Under the pieces are notes generated by a model that saw only the letters and a list, made by a program, of their open reading frames with translations, did not search any database and was not told the origin of the DNA. Shown piece after piece: positions 8,573-17,179 of a DNA stretch of 64,000 bases (the stretch's first letter is position 1; each line of letters starts with the position of its first letter). Both the position numbers and the translations under genes were made by a program. Source of the stretch: Arthrobacter woluwensis (GTDB taxonomy: Bacteria; Actinomycetota; Actinomycetes; Actinomycetales; Micrococcaceae); the NCBI RefSeq assembly GCF_030816155.1, contig NZ_JAUSXR010000001.1, positions 3,162,001 to 3,226,000 on the forward strand, given 5' to 3'.

Positions 8573-8587
8573 ATAAGCACCGCTTAT
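8573..8587. promoter_or_regulatory. LysR-type operator (ATAAGC-N3-GCTTAT)
   Basis: A perfect 15-bp dyad, ATAAGCACCGCTTAT, contains the T-N11-A core of LysR boxes. It is ten bases upstream of the LysR GTG and in the gap to the divergent MFS gene, which is the usual autoregulatory site. Confidence 0.7.
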
Positions 8588-8644
8588 CACGCGAGTGGCG
8601 ATCAGTCTTGGACGGCATGGCCTGCCGGCCGCCACGGTGGTGAG

Positions 8645-9853
8645 GTGACTATTCCGCAGCTCCCTCAATCACCGGCCCGGACTCCGTGGTCGCAGCACAC
8701 ACTTCTGTACGCCCTGTTCTTCCTCATGGGCGCCGAACTATTCCTCATCTCCCCACTCCTGGCCACGATCGCCGCCGACTTCCGCGTCCCGGACGGAGAG
8801 GCGGCGTGGACGGTGAGCGGATATGTCCTCGGCTATGCGCTGTCGAGCCCGGTGCTCGCCGCGCTGACTGACCGCCGACGCCGGCGCACAGTCATCCTCG
8901 CAGGCGCCGCGCTCTTCGCCGTCGGGGACGTGGCCTGCGCTTCGGCGCCCTCGGCACCCCTGCTCGCTCTCGCCCACGCGCTGAGCGGTGTCGGCGGTGG
9001 CTTGGCCGCCCCGGCCGTCTGGGCGTATCTCGGGGAAACCGCCTCAGCGGATCAGCGTGGCCGCGCCATCGCGATGGGAGCCGCGTCATACGCCGCCGGC
9101 CAGATCCTCGGCGTGCCACTCGGGACCTTTCTCTCCGCACATCTCGGCTGGCGGGTGGCGTTTCTCGCGATCTCCGCAGGAGTCATCATGGTGGCGGCCT
9201 TGATCGCCCTGCGGCTGAAGGAACCAGACCCTGCTGACCGCCGGCGCCTTCGTCCTCGCGAGGCGATCCGTCACTCCCTCGGCCTATGGACGCGCCGCCC
9301 GTTCACCACCGTCCTCACCGCCACGGCGCTCAGCCAGGCCGCACGAATCGGAACCTACAGCTACATCGGCGTCCTGTTCGCGGATCGCTTCGGTTTCACC
9401 CTCACCGAACTGGGGACGCTTGGCGCGATCGTCGGCGTGGGATCCCTCAGCGGTTCACTCGCGATCGGTCCTGTCATCGATGTGTGGCATCGCCGAGGTC
9501 GATCGATCCCGTTCCTGCTCGGAGCCTGCGCATTCCTGCTCGCGATCGCGATCGGGATCGCTCTCACGACGTCGTCCCTCGCGGTCGCCATCCCCGTGCT
9601 CTTCCTCTGGTGCGCTGCCGGGGGCGCCTGCTTCAGCACCACCCAGGCATTTCTCTCGCTCCGGTTCTCGGACGCCCGGGCCGCCGCCGTCAGCTGGAAC
9701 AACGCGGCGATGAACGGCGGCGTCGCCCTCGGCACGGCGGCGCTCGGGACAGCCGCCGTCGGCTCGGCGACATTCGACATGATTGCGATCGCCCTCGCAC
9801 TGGCAGCTGCCATCGCAGCCGCAATGGCCGGTCAGCGACGCCGGGTCCCGTGA
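8645..9853 (+). CDS. MFS transporter (drug-resistance type)
   Basis: Membrane protein of about 402 residues with twelve predicted helices, of the Cml/AraJ-like drug:H+ antiporter group: early motif DFRVPDGEAAWTVSGYVLGY, the loop 2-3 motif LTDRRRRRTV, and the antiporter motif region YAAGQILGVPLGTFLSAHLG in helix 5. The start is uncertain; GTG 8645 gives the expected short N-terminus, and the frame is open to 8513, which would run into the LysR gene. Divergent from LysR; 48 bp before the BKACE gene on the same strand. Confidence 0.83.
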   Translation: MTIPQLPQSPARTPWSQHTLLYALFFLMGAELFLISPLLATIAADFRVPDGEAAWTVSGYVLGYALSSPVLAALTDRRRRRTVILAGAALFAVGDVACASAPSAPLLALAHALSGVGGGLAAPAVWAYLGETASADQRGRAIAMGAASYAAGQILGVPLGTFLSAHLGWRVAFLAISAGVIMVAALIALRLKEPDPADRRRLRPREAIRHSLGLWTRRPFTTVLTATALSQAARIGTYSYIGVLFADRFGFTLTELGTLGAIVGVGSLSGSLAIGPVIDVWHRRGRSIPFLLGACAFLLAIAIGIALTTSSLAVAIPVLFLWCAAGGACFSTTQAFLSLRFSDARAAAVSWNNAAMNGGVALGTAALGTAAVGSATFDMIAIALALAAAIAAAMAGQRRRVP

Positions 9854-9889
9854 TGGCTGCCAACGGTGTGTGTGCAAGACGGTGTGTGC

Positions 9890-9895
9890 AAGACT
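9890..9895 (+). promoter_or_regulatory. -10-like hexamer of a leaderless gene
   Basis: AAGACT lies six bases before the ATG at 9902; no ribosome site is visible. Confidence 0.35.
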
Positions 9896-9901
9896 GGCCG
9901 C

Positions 9902-10642
9902 ATGCGCTTGAAAGCCTGCATCAACGGTGCGAGGCGGCCCACCGAACATCCGGAGTTGCCGGTCTCAGCGGGACAGATGGCAGCGGACGCGCTGGCGGTC
10001 CTTTCGGCGGGTGCGGACGGCATCCATCTTCACGTGAAGGATGAGCACGGTGTGGACACGCTCGCTGCCCAGCCGTTGGCCCTGGTTCTCGACGCGGTGA
10101 GCGACAAGGCCCCAGGCCTGCCCCTCGGAGTGACGACGGGTGCGTGGACGCTGCCCGATCCGGCCGCTCGGATCGCCGCCATCCGGTCCTGGGACAAGTG
10201 GCCTGACTTCGCGTCGGTCAACTGGCACGAGGATGGTGCCGACGAGGTGGCCAGGGCACTACTGGATCTCGGGGTCGACGTTGAAGCCGGGCTGTGGCAT
10301 GAGGCCGCAGTGGACCGGTGGGCCAGATCGCCTGTCCGTGACGACTGTGTGCGGGTCCTGCTCGAGCTTCCCGATGGTCCGGGCCCCTCCGCCACCGCAG
10401 CGATGGCTCGGCGATTGCTCGCCCACGTTGAACGCGTGGCAGGCGACCAGCTGCCGGTTCTCCTTCACGGCGAAGGAAGCAGCTGCTGGCCGGCCTTGAA
10501 AGAAGCCGCGCGGCTGGGGCTGCCCACACGCATCGGCCTGGAGGACACCTTGGTGTTGCCGGACGGCAGTCCCGCACCCGATAACGCTGCACTTGTGCAT
10601 GCTGCGCTGCGGCTGATCGACGCAGAGCGCTCGCTAGGATGA
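9902..10642 (+). CDS. beta-keto acid cleavage enzyme (BKACE, DUF849) family protein
   Basis: Zinc-dependent lyase of 246 residues, shorter than typical 270-310-residue BKACEs. These enzymes condense a beta-keto acid with acetyl-CoA and split off acetoacetate. Family marks include the N-terminal LKACINGARRP with the segment following the first strand, GADGIHLHVKDEHGVDTL carrying the metal-binding His-x-His, the LGVTTGAW segment, the Glu of VEAGLW and the closing RIGLEDTLVLPDG. The ATG at 9902 is chosen because the enzyme's first strand starts there. It lies between an MFS gene and an SDR gene, suggesting uptake and breakdown of a keto acid. Substrate unknown. Confidence 0.8.
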   Translation: MRLKACINGARRPTEHPELPVSAGQMAADALAVLSAGADGIHLHVKDEHGVDTLAAQPLALVLDAVSDKAPGLPLGVTTGAWTLPDPAARIAAIRSWDKWPDFASVNWHEDGADEVARALLDLGVDVEAGLWHEAAVDRWARSPVRDDCVRVLLELPDGPGPSATAAMARRLLAHVERVAGDQLPVLLHGEGSSCWPALKEAARLGLPTRIGLEDTLVLPDGSPAPDNAALVHAALRLIDAERSLG

Positions 10643-10721
10643 GGCAAACGGGGCGGATGGCATGTTTTCGCGGCCCCCGTTGGAACCAGTGCACCATCAC
10701 CAGGCATCTGAAAGGGACATC

Positions 10722-11534
10722 ATGACTCACTCGAACCGCCCCCTGGCTGTCGTCACCGGGGCGACCGGAGGAATCGGCCGCGACATCTGCCGCCTGCTGG
10801 CCCGCGAGGGTTACGACATCGTGGCGCAGTACAACTCCCAGCACGACAGGGCCGAGCAGCTGAAGAGTTCTCTCGAAGAGCTCGGAGCGCACTGCGCCAC
10901 GGTGTCCTGCGACCTGGGAACCCCCGAAGCCGTCGACGCCGTGGACGCCGCCGTCGCGGAAGCGCTCAGGAGCACCGGCGGCGAGCTCAAGGCGCTCGTC
11001 AACAACGCGGCGATGCTCCTCGGGCCGTCGCTGAACAGCGCCACCCACGAGCAGTTCGACGCCTACATGGCCGTGAACGTGCGCGCCCCCTTCTTCCTGG
11101 CGCAGAGGCTTTCGCTCCGGATGCCGCCGGGCGGGTCGATCGTCAACGTGTCCTCCGCCGGGGTGCACTTCTCCTGCCCCGACGACATCGTGTACGCGAT
11201 GGGCAAGGCCGCGCTTGAATCCATGGCGTTCCACGCGGCCGAGTCACTGGCGGAACGCGGGGTCCGCATCAACGCGGTGATCCCCGGGTTCACCGACAAC
11301 GGTCACGAACTGTTCAGCATCCCCGAGGCCCGCGCCCACATGTCGACGTTCGCGGTGCAGGGCGACGTCGCGGCCCCGTCCGTGGTGGCCGAGGCCGTGC
11401 TGTTCCTCGTGTCCGACCGGGCGTCACGGACCACCGGGACCACTCTCGACGTCAGCGGCGGCAGCACCCTGGGAGCGAGGCCGCGCTCCGCGGAGAAGCT
11501 GACCCTCCTGGCCTTGCAGGGCCAGGGCGCCTGA
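10722..11534 (+). CDS. SDR family NAD(P)-dependent oxidoreductase
   Basis: Short-chain dehydrogenase/reductase of 270 residues. The nucleotide-binding glycine motif is VTGATGGIGRDI near residue 10, the NNA motif is VNNAAM, the catalytic Ser is in NVSSAG, and Tyr/Lys are in YAMGK. The end has the classic SRTTGTTLDVSGG. Start ATG 10722 has AAAGGGA upstream. Substrate is not readable. It follows the BKACE gene by 79 bp on the same strand and may share its pathway. A family A hairpin lies 29 bp behind its stop. Confidence 0.88.
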   Translation: MTHSNRPLAVVTGATGGIGRDICRLLAREGYDIVAQYNSQHDRAEQLKSSLEELGAHCATVSCDLGTPEAVDAVDAAVAEALRSTGGELKALVNNAAMLLGPSLNSATHEQFDAYMAVNVRAPFFLAQRLSLRMPPGGSIVNVSSAGVHFSCPDDIVYAMGKAALESMAFHAAESLAERGVRINAVIPGFTDNGHELFSIPEARAHMSTFAVQGDVAAPSVVAEAVLFLVSDRASRTTGTTLDVSGGSTLGARPRSAEKLTLLALQGQGA

Positions 11535-11562
11535 CGGAGGCGCGACGCCGGCGGCGACCTCG

Positions 11563-11625
11563 CGTTGCGTGCTCAGTTGTTGCGGGTACCGGGACGGATC
11601 ACCCGCAACAACTGAGCACACAACG
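11563..11625. repeat. long hairpin, family A copy 2
   Basis: Inverted repeat with 25-bp arms (11563-11587 and 11601-11625, one mismatch) around a 13-base loop. The arms carry the same core as the repeat at 5900-5958. It starts 29 bp behind the SDR stop, the same distance as copy 1 behind its gene. Confidence 0.85.
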
Positions 11626-11778
11626 GGTGATGGCCCCGATCCCGTGGCCAGTGATTCCAACTGGCTACATCTTTCAAGGCCATTTTCGGCGAGACTGGCT
11701 TCCTGGCGCTGCGCCGGTACCCCTCGGGAACGCCCTGCGGCGCGAAGGATCCCGGATCGTGAAGGAGCCCCACTCGGC

Positions 11779-12486
11779 ATGGACCGTGAACAGCTGCGAC
11801 AGGCCTATCAGGACCTCAGCACCCCGCACGTCGCCGACGCGTGCCTGCGTCTCGGCGTCGAGGTCCGCTGTGCCCCCACCGGCACGAAAGCGCCCTGGGA
11901 AGGGGCCGTCGTCGTCGGCCGCGCCCGGCCGGTGCAGCACTTCGGCAGCGCCGACATCTTCCTCGAAGTGATCAACGGCGCCGAAGCCGGCGACGTCCTG
12001 GTCGTGGACAACGGCGGCCGCGTGGATGAGGCGTGCGTCGGCGACCTGGTCGCCCTCGAAGCCGGCCAGGCGGGACTGGCCGGCGTGGTCATCTGGGGCC
12101 TGCACCGCGACACCTCGGAGCTCCGGGCGATCCAGCTGCCGGTCTTCAGCCTGGGAGCGATGCCGGCCGGGCCGCAGCGCCTCGACCTGCGGACCGCGGA
12201 CGCGATGGCATCGGCACGGATCGGCGATCACGTGATCACGGCGGAGGACTTCGTCCTGGGCGACGACGACGGCGTCCTCTTCGTCCCGCTCGACCGCGCC
12301 GCCGAAGTGGCGGAGACCGCCGCGGCGATCCGCGAGACCGAACGAGGCCAGGCCCTCAGGATGCTCCAGGGCACGAGCCTGAGGCAGCAGACCGATTTCG
12401 ACGGATACCTCGCGGCCCGCTCCGCGGACCCGGATCTGACGTTCCGCCGCTACCTCCGGGCGGTCGGTGCGGAGATCGAGGAGTAG
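11779..12486 (+). CDS. RraA family protein (aldolase / RNase E inhibitor-like fold)
   Basis: Protein of 235 residues in the RraA-like family, which includes class II 4-hydroxy-4-methyl-2-oxoglutarate/oxaloacetate aldolases. Visible signature parts are TPHVADACLRLG near residue 15, VLVVDNGG, GDLVALEAGQAGLAGVV with the conserved Gly/Ala pattern, GLHRDT with the Arg-Asp pair, and GDDDGVLFVP. The Asp usual before Gly-x-x-Arg-Asp is a Trp here, so catalysis is uncertain. Start ATG 11779 has GAAGGAG eleven bases upstream; the frame is open back into the hairpin, which is not credible as coding sequence. Confidence 0.8.
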   Translation: MDREQLRQAYQDLSTPHVADACLRLGVEVRCAPTGTKAPWEGAVVVGRARPVQHFGSADIFLEVINGAEAGDVLVVDNGGRVDEACVGDLVALEAGQAGLAGVVIWGLHRDTSELRAIQLPVFSLGAMPAGPQRLDLRTADAMASARIGDHVITAEDFVLGDDDGVLFVPLDRAAEVAETAAAIRETERGQALRMLQGTSLRQQTDFDGYLAARSADPDLTFRRYLRAVGAEIEE

Positions 12487-12525
12487 GCAGGGGCCCGGGC
12501 GGACAGCCCGCGGCGCCCCGACGAG

Positions 12526-13425
12526 TCAGCTCAGCCGTTCCCGCAGGACCTCGAGATGCTCCGGACCGATCCCGCAGCATCCCCCGATGATCGACGCGCC
12601 CTGCTCGCGCCAGCGCTCCGCCCAGCTCAGGTACCCGGCCGGGTCGAGATCCTCGCGGAGTTCGTCGAGGCCGTCATTCGCCGTCGCGTCCTCGGGCTGC
12701 GGCGGGAAGGCGTTCGCGTACACGCCGAGCTCCAGCTCAGCCCCCAGCCGCTCGACGACGGCGCCCGCCTCAGCGAGTGCCGCCCCCATGACCTCGGGCC
12801 GGCTGCAGTTGAACAGCAGTGCCGCGGCTCCCAGGGCGACGGCCGTCTCGGCGGCCTCGGCCACACTTTCCCCGGAGCGCAGCACGGCCGGGCCGTCCTC
12901 CTGCTCGTCGCGCAGGGTGAACGAGATCCAGAAGGGGAGGCCGTCCTCGGGAAGTCCGGCCTTCACGGCACGGGCTTCGGCGAGGGATCCCTGGGTCTCG
13001 GCCAGCCAGAGGTCCACGTGCCCGGACAGACCCGCCACCAGGGGAGCCAGCACCTCCGGCGCGCGCTCGGCGTCGAAGAGATCGGGGCGGTAGGAGCCGA
13101 ACAGCGGCGGCAGGGAGCCCGCGACGCGCACGCCCGGGGCTCCGGCGTCGTCGGCCGCAGCACGCGCCAATCGCCCCGCGCGGTCGGCGAGTGTCCGGGC
13201 CTGGGCGGCGAAGACGTCCTCACCCAGGTGGAAGGGGACGAGGGCGTAGCTGTCGGTGGTGATGACCCGCGCGCCGGCGCCGATGAAGTCCTCGTGGACG
13301 GCCTGGACGTGCTCCGGCGCTTCCATGAGGGCGAGCGCGGACCATTCGGGCTGCCGGAACGGGGCGCCTCGGCGGGCCAGCTCACGGCCCATGCCGCCGT
13401 CCAGCAGTGTCAGAGCGACGGACAC
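12526..13425 (-). CDS. mmuM: homocysteine S-methyltransferase
   Basis: Cytoplasmic zinc enzyme of 299 residues that moves a methyl group, usually from S-methylmethionine, to homocysteine to make methionine. It has the opening LLDGGMGREL, the first zinc Cys in LLFNCSRPE (about residue 204), and the paired zinc Cys in IGGCCGIGPEH near the C-terminus, which together define Pfam S-methyl_trans. GTG start at 13425, two bases after the dcd stop, so it is translationally coupled to dcd in a small minus-strand operon. It converges on the RraA gene. Confidence 0.88.
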   Translation of the reverse strand: MSVALTLLDGGMGRELARRGAPFRQPEWSALALMEAPEHVQAVHEDFIGAGARVITTDSYALVPFHLGEDVFAAQARTLADRAGRLARAAADDAGAPGVRVAGSLPPLFGSYRPDLFDAERAPEVLAPLVAGLSGHVDLWLAETQGSLAEARAVKAGLPEDGLPFWISFTLRDEQEDGPAVLRSGESVAEAAETAVALGAAALLFNCSRPEVMGAALAEAGAVVERLGAELELGVYANAFPPQPEDATANDGLDELREDLDPAGYLSWAERWREQGASIIGGCCGIGPEHLEVLRERLS

Positions 13426-13427
13426 CC

Positions 13428-14003
13428 TCAGATGTCCGTCCGGTGGAAGTTCAGGTGGCTGCGGGACGCGGTGGGACCGCGCTGGCCCTGGTACCGGTTG
13501 CCGTACTCACGGGAGCCGTACGGGTGTTCGGCGGCCGAGGTGAGCTGGAAGAAGCAGAGCTGGCCGATCTTCATGCCGGGCCACAGCTTGATGGGCAGGG
13601 TCGCGACGTTGGAGAGCTCCAGGGTGACGTGGCCGGAGAATCCGGGGTCGATGAACCCGGCGGTCGAGTGCGTCAGCAGGCCGAGCCGGCCCAGCGAGGA
13701 CTTGCCTTCGAGGCGTGCCGCGATGTCGTTCGGAAGCGTCACCGTCTCGTAGGTGGAGCCGAGCACGAATTCGCCGGGGTGCAGGATGAAGGGTTCGTCG
13801 CCGTCCACCTCGACCAGACGCGTCAGCTCGGGCTGCTCCTGCGCCGGATCGATGTGCGCGTATTTGTGGTTGTCGAAGAGGCGGAAGAACCGGTCCAGCC
13901 GGACATCGACGCTGGAGGGCTGCACCATGGAGGGCTCGAAGGGGTCCAGAGCGATGCGCCCTGCGGCCAGTTCGGATCGGATGTCGCGGTCAGAGATCAG
14001 CAC
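13428..14003 (-). CDS. dcd: dCTP deaminase (probably bifunctional, producing dUMP)
   Basis: Converts dCTP to dUTP; actinobacterial members often release dUMP directly. 191 residues, full length. Seen are [20 protein letters not shown] at the start, the substrate loop [20 protein letters not shown] (about 110-130) with the catalytic Glu and Ser-Ser-Leu-Gly-Arg, and the closing [18 protein letters not shown] start; TATTTT lies seven bases upstream of it (14011-14016) so the gene may have its own leaderless promoter inside the 24-bp gap after the SRPBCC gene. Followed immediately by mmuM. Confidence 0.93.
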   Translation of the reverse strand: MLISDRDIRSELAAGRIALDPFEPSMVQPSSVDVRLDRFFRLFDNHKYAHIDPAQEQPELTRLVEVDGDEPFILHPGEFVLGSTYETVTLPNDIAARLEGKSSLGRLGLLTHSTAGFIDPGFSGHVTLELSNVATLPIKLWPGMKIGQLCFFQLTSAAEHPYGSREYGNRYQGQRGPTASRSHLNFHRTDI

Positions 14004-14010
14004 AGTCTCA

Positions 14011-14016
14011 AAAATA
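14011..14016 (-). promoter_or_regulatory. -10 hexamer for leaderless dcd
   Basis: Minus-strand TATTTT followed by seven bases and the GTG of dcd; no ribosome site is present. Confidence 0.4.
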
Positions 14017-14027
14017 CCGCACCGGGC

Positions 14028-14483
14028 TCAGGCCACGCGTTCCAGAGGCGTCTCGAGGACTTCTTTGAGACGCTCCAGCTGGCGGACCTCCTGTTCGAGG
14101 ATGCGCTGGGAATCGCGCCAGTAGAAGCGGCGGAAGCCACGCGGCGTGAAGTCGAGCGCGTACCGCACGCGGGTGGAGTCGCCTTCGGTGCTCAGGTAGT
14201 AGCCGCCGCGAGTGCCCACCGGCCCGTACAGCACGGCGAATTCCAGCTCGGCGCCGCTGCGGGAGGCGGTGATCCGGTAGGTGCCGGGGATGCTGCTGGC
14301 CGAGCTGTGCTCATACGACTGCTGGTAGACGGCTCCCACGGCGCCCGGGGACCCGCTGCGCAGGATCACGGAGCGCAGACCTTCCCTCCAACGGGGATTG
14401 TTCGCGCCGTCCGCCAGGAAGCTGAAGACAGAGAGCGCATCACAACGGATGAGCACATCATGCGAAGCATGCACCACTGCCAT
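14028..14483 (-). CDS. SRPBCC (START-fold) family protein
   Basis: Protein of 151 residues with the polyketide cyclase/dehydrase-like helix-grip fold that binds hydrophobic ligands. The first strand and helix AVVHASHDVLIRCDALSVFS, the FLADGANNPRW segment with the conserved Asn-Pro-x-Trp, and a long C-terminal helix (RILEQEVRQLERLKEVLETP) match the fold. Start ATG 14483 has GAGGAAGGA just upstream. It is the first gene of the SRPBCC-dcd-mmuM run. Function unknown. Confidence 0.75.
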   Translation of the reverse strand: MAVVHASHDVLIRCDALSVFSFLADGANNPRWREGLRSVILRSGSPGAVGAVYQQSYEHSSASSIPGTYRITASRSGAELEFAVLYGPVGTRGGYYLSTEGDSTRVRYALDFTPRGFRRFYWRDSQRILEQEVRQLERLKEVLETPLERVA

Positions 14484-14686
14484 AGTCCTTCCTCGAGAGT
14501 CGTCAACAGCCCGTATCCCCCGATCAAGGCACAAAAAAGAATACGTTTCACTTGCAGGTACAACCAGGACTTCCGGCCAGGTTTTACCGAATGGTTATCC
14601 CCTGTCACGCTGAACGCCTCCCCCGCGCCCCTTCCACCCGGCGGAAAACAAGGGGATGATGAGCCTGACTGCACAGGGGGTTGCTC

Positions 14687-16123
14687 ATGTCCGAATCCGT
14701 TCACGTGTCCGCATCGTCACCTGCCCGCAGACCGCGCAGACTGCGCCTGCTGGCCGCCGCGGCCGCCGTCGCCGCGCTGACTCTGGGCTTCACGACGCCG
14801 GCGCACGCCACCGGCAACCCCCTTCCGTCCGCGGACCCCTCGCCGTCCGCGTCGAGCATCGCGGTGCTGGTCAACAAACAGCGCCCCCTCAATCCGAGCC
14901 AGTACTACCCGTCCGATCTGGTGAATTTCCGTGGCACGGGATACTCTCTCCGCCGCGAGGCCGCCACGGCGCTGAACAACCTCTTCACGGCGGCCGGCGC
15001 AGCGGGGCGGTCCCTCACCGTCGTCAGCGCGTTCCGGAGCTATCAGACCCAGGTCAGCACCTACAACTACTACGTCAGCCAGTACGGCGAGGCGTACGCC
15101 AACACCATCTCCGCCCGGCCCGGTTACAGCGAGCACCAGACGGGCCTGGCCGTCGACGTCGGCAACACCTACAACTGCGGCCTCAGCACCTGCTTCGGCA
15201 GCACCCCGGAGGGCCAGTGGGTCGCGGCCAACGCCTGGCGCTTCGGCTTCATCGTGCGGTACCCGAACGGTTACACCGGCACCACGGGCTACGCCTACGA
15301 ACCCTGGCATCTGCGGTACGTCGGCGGCGATGTCTCCTCGGACATGCGCGCCCGGAAGATCCCGACCCTGGAGCAGTACTTCTCCGGCAGCCCTGCCCGC
15401 GCGGCCACGGTCAAAAGCGGCGGCGACATCCTGGCGGTGGACAGCTCGGGCGCCCTGCGGCTCTACCGGGGCGTCAACGGGACGGTGACGCTCGTCGGGA
15501 CCGTCAGTAACGGCTGGTCCGGGTTCCGGGAGGGTCACCTCGTGGACTGGACCGGCGATGGGATCTACGACATCGTGGCCGTCACCAAGGACGGGCGCCT
15601 CATGCTGTACCGGGGCGGCGGACAGGGTGGATTCGCGGCGGGCCAGCAGATCGGCAGCGGCTGGGGACCCATGACCCTGGCCATCGGACGTCTCAAGGCC
15701 GGGCAGCGACCGGGGATCGTCGCCTACAACGCCACCGGGTACCTCTACCACTACGCCAACCCGACGGGCGGCGCCCCTGCGGCCGCCACGTACATCGGGG
15801 CCGGCTGGAAGGGCGCGGCCCTCTCGCTGACAGATTTCACCGGCGACGGCCAGACCGACCTCATGGCACGGATGCCCAATGGCACGCTCCGCGCCTACCC
15901 GGGCAACGGCACGGGAACAGTGCGAGGCTTCTCCACGGTCGGCAGCGGCTGGCAGGGCTACACGAGCATCTTCGCGGACTACGGATTCGCGGGCGCCGGG
16001 AGCCGGGGACTGATGACCCGCCAGGCGAACGGCGGGCTGGTCTACCACGGGTTCCGGAACGGCCAGTGGCTCGCTCCACGGACGGTCGGCTGGGGCTGGG
16101 GGCCGCTGAACATCTTCCGCTGA
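14687..16123 (+). CDS. secreted VanY-like D-alanyl-D-alanine carboxypeptidase with FG-GAP/VCBS repeats
   Basis: Exported cell-wall peptidase of 478 residues. Residues 1-42 are a signal peptide (Arg-rich start, Ala-rich core, TPAHA cleavage site). The M15B peptidase domain spans about 55-235: SAFRSYQTQ, the zinc motif SEHQTGLAVDV (Ser-x-His-x6-Asp) and EPWHLRYV (Glu-x-x-His), which are the catalytic and zinc residues of VanY. Residues 245-478 hold beta-propeller FG-GAP-like repeats, each with a DxTGDGxxD-type loop such as DWTGDGIYD and DFTGDGQTD. ATG 14687 is used because GGGGG lies six bases upstream; TTG 14681 is an alternative. Confidence 0.88.
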   Translation: MSESVHVSASSPARRPRRLRLLAAAAAVAALTLGFTTPAHATGNPLPSADPSPSASSIAVLVNKQRPLNPSQYYPSDLVNFRGTGYSLRREAATALNNLFTAAGAAGRSLTVVSAFRSYQTQVSTYNYYVSQYGEAYANTISARPGYSEHQTGLAVDVGNTYNCGLSTCFGSTPEGQWVAANAWRFGFIVRYPNGYTGTTGYAYEPWHLRYVGGDVSSDMRARKIPTLEQYFSGSPARAATVKSGGDILAVDSSGALRLYRGVNGTVTLVGTVSNGWSGFREGHLVDWTGDGIYDIVAVTKDGRLMLYRGGGQGGFAAGQQIGSGWGPMTLAIGRLKAGQRPGIVAYNATGYLYHYANPTGGAPAAATYIGAGWKGAALSLTDFTGDGQTDLMARMPNGTLRAYPGNGTGTVRGFSTVGSGWQGYTSIFADYGFAGAGSRGLMTRQANGGLVYHGFRNGQWLAPRTVGWGWGPLNIFR

Positions 16124-16212
16124 GCGGCGGTTTCAGCGCTCTGGACCGGATTCGCACCGGACGGCCGGCTGCGCTAAGCTGAGGCGTGCTGCCACGGCTT
16201 GACCGTGGCTCC

Positions 16213-16283
16213 GGGGCTGTAGCTCAATGGTAGAGCACCTGCTTCCCAAGCAGGTGACGCGGGTTCGATTCCCGTCAGCCCCT
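16213..16283 (+). tRNA. tRNA-Gly, anticodon CCC
   Basis: Cloverleaf of 71 nt: acceptor GGGGCTG/CAGCCCC with discriminator T, D-arm AGCTCAATGGTAGAGC, anticodon stem CCTGC/GCAGG with loop TTCCCAA (anticodon CCC), and T-arm GCGGGTTCGATTCCCGT. CCA is not encoded. No integrase or repeated tRNA end is seen nearby. Confidence 0.97.
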
Positions 16284-16292
16284 CGTTTCCGA

Positions 16293-16320
16293 AGGCCCCC
16301 ACTCCTCGAGTGGGGGCCTT
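16293..16320 (+). terminator. terminator behind tRNA-Gly
   Basis: AAGGCCCCCA/TGGGGGCCTT stem with a nine-base loop that contains CTCGAG, directly behind the tRNA. Confidence 0.75.
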
Positions 16321-16391
16321 TCGCGTGCCCGGCCGGGGCAGGCCCGGCCGGCGGCCCGGACCCGGGGGCGCGGACCCGCACCCGGGCACGC

Positions 16392-16426
16392 GAAAGGCCG
16401 GCCATCCATGCGGATGACCGGCCTTT
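16392..16426 (-). terminator. terminator behind rpsN
   Basis: GAAAGGCCGG/CCGGCCTTTC stem extended inward with one G-U pair, 38 bp past the rpsN stop on the minus strand. Confidence 0.7.
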
Positions 16427-16464
16427 CAGTCTCAGGTGGAAGCGACCCTCAGAGGGTCACGGTC

Positions 16465-16770
16465 CTACCAGGAAGACTTGGTGATGCCCGGCAGCTCGCC
16501 CTTGTGGGCCATGTCGCGGAAGCGAACACGGGAGATGCCGAACTTCTGGAAGGTGCCACGGGGGCGGCCATCGATGGCGTCGCGGTTGCGGACGCGGATG
16601 GGGGAAGCGTTGCGGGGCAGCTTCTGCAGACCCAGGCGGGCCTCCTCGCGTGCCTCGTCCGACGCGTTCGGGTCGACCAGGGTCTTCTTGAGCTCGAGGC
16701 GCTTGGCAGCGTAGCGCTCAACGATGACCTTGCGCTGCTCGTTACGAGCAATCTTGGACTTCTTCGCCAT
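16465..16770 (-). CDS. rpsN: 30S ribosomal protein S14, cysteine-free form
   Basis: Small-subunit protein of 101 residues, [20 protein letters not shown] at the start and [15 protein letters not shown] end ([20 protein letters not shown]). This is the long zinc-independent S14; no Cys-x-x-Cys pair is present. It closes the operon rpmB-rpmG-rpsN, two bases behind the rpmG stop. In many actinobacteria this zinc-free trio is kept as a Zur-controlled spare set; here no Zur-like site was seen upstream of the operon. Confidence 0.95.
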   Translation of the reverse strand: MAKKSKIARNEQRKVIVERYAAKRLELKKTLVDPNASDEAREEARLGLQKLPRNASPIRVRNRDAIDGRPRGTFQKFGISRVRFRDMAHKGELPGITKSSW

Positions 16771-16772
16771 GT

Positions 16773-16943
16773 TTAGCGCTCCTCTCGGAATTCGACGTGC
16801 TGGCGCACAACCGGGTCGTACTTCTTCAGGACCAGACGGTCCGGGTCGTTACGACGGTTCTTGCGCGTCACGTAGGTGTAGCCGGTGCCCGCGGTGGACT
16901 TCAGCTTGATGATCGGACGTACGTCCTTGTCCTTCTTTGCCAT
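16773..16943 (-). CDS. rpmG: 50S ribosomal protein L33, cysteine-free form
   Basis: 56-residue large-subunit protein, [20 protein letters not shown] onwards, ending in [12 protein letters not shown]. It has no cysteine, so it is the zinc-independent type. Its ATG overlaps the rpmB stop by one base (TAATG), showing translational coupling, and rpsN follows two bases after its stop. It is short enough to be missed by length-filtered gene calling. Confidence 0.95.
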   Translation of the reverse strand: MAKKDKDVRPIIKLKSTAGTGYTYVTRKNRRNDPDRLVLKKYDPVVRQHVEFREER

Positions 16944-17179
16944 TAGAGCTTCACCCCACGAGCCAGAATCTCGGCGACAACAGCGTCGATACCGCGCTGG
17001 TCGATGACCTTGATGCCCTTGGCAGAAACCTGCAGGGTCACGTTACGGCGCAGGGACGGAACCCAGTAGCGCTTCTTCTGGATGTTCGGGTCGAACCGAC
17101 GCTTGTTGCGGCGGTGCGAGTGCGAAATGCTGTGCCCGAAGCCCGGCTCGGCCCCAGTCACCTGGCAGTGTGCTGCCAT
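16943..17179 (-). CDS. rpmB: 50S ribosomal protein L28
   Basis: 78-residue large-subunit protein: [40 protein letters not shown], then the [13 protein letters not shown] end. Only one cysteine (Cys5) is present, so the two Cys-x-x-Cys pairs of zinc-binding L28 are missing. GAGGAG lies upstream of the ATG. First gene of the three-gene ribosomal operon. Confidence 0.95.
   Translation of the reverse strand: MAAHCQVTGAEPGFGHSISHSHRRNKRRFDPNIQKKRYWVPSLRRNVTLQVSAKGIKVIDQRGIDAVVAEILARGVKL

Noticed and set aside
16213..16283. tRNA-Gly as integration site of a mobile element
   Set aside because: No integrase gene, no repeated tRNA 3' end and housekeeping genes on both sides.
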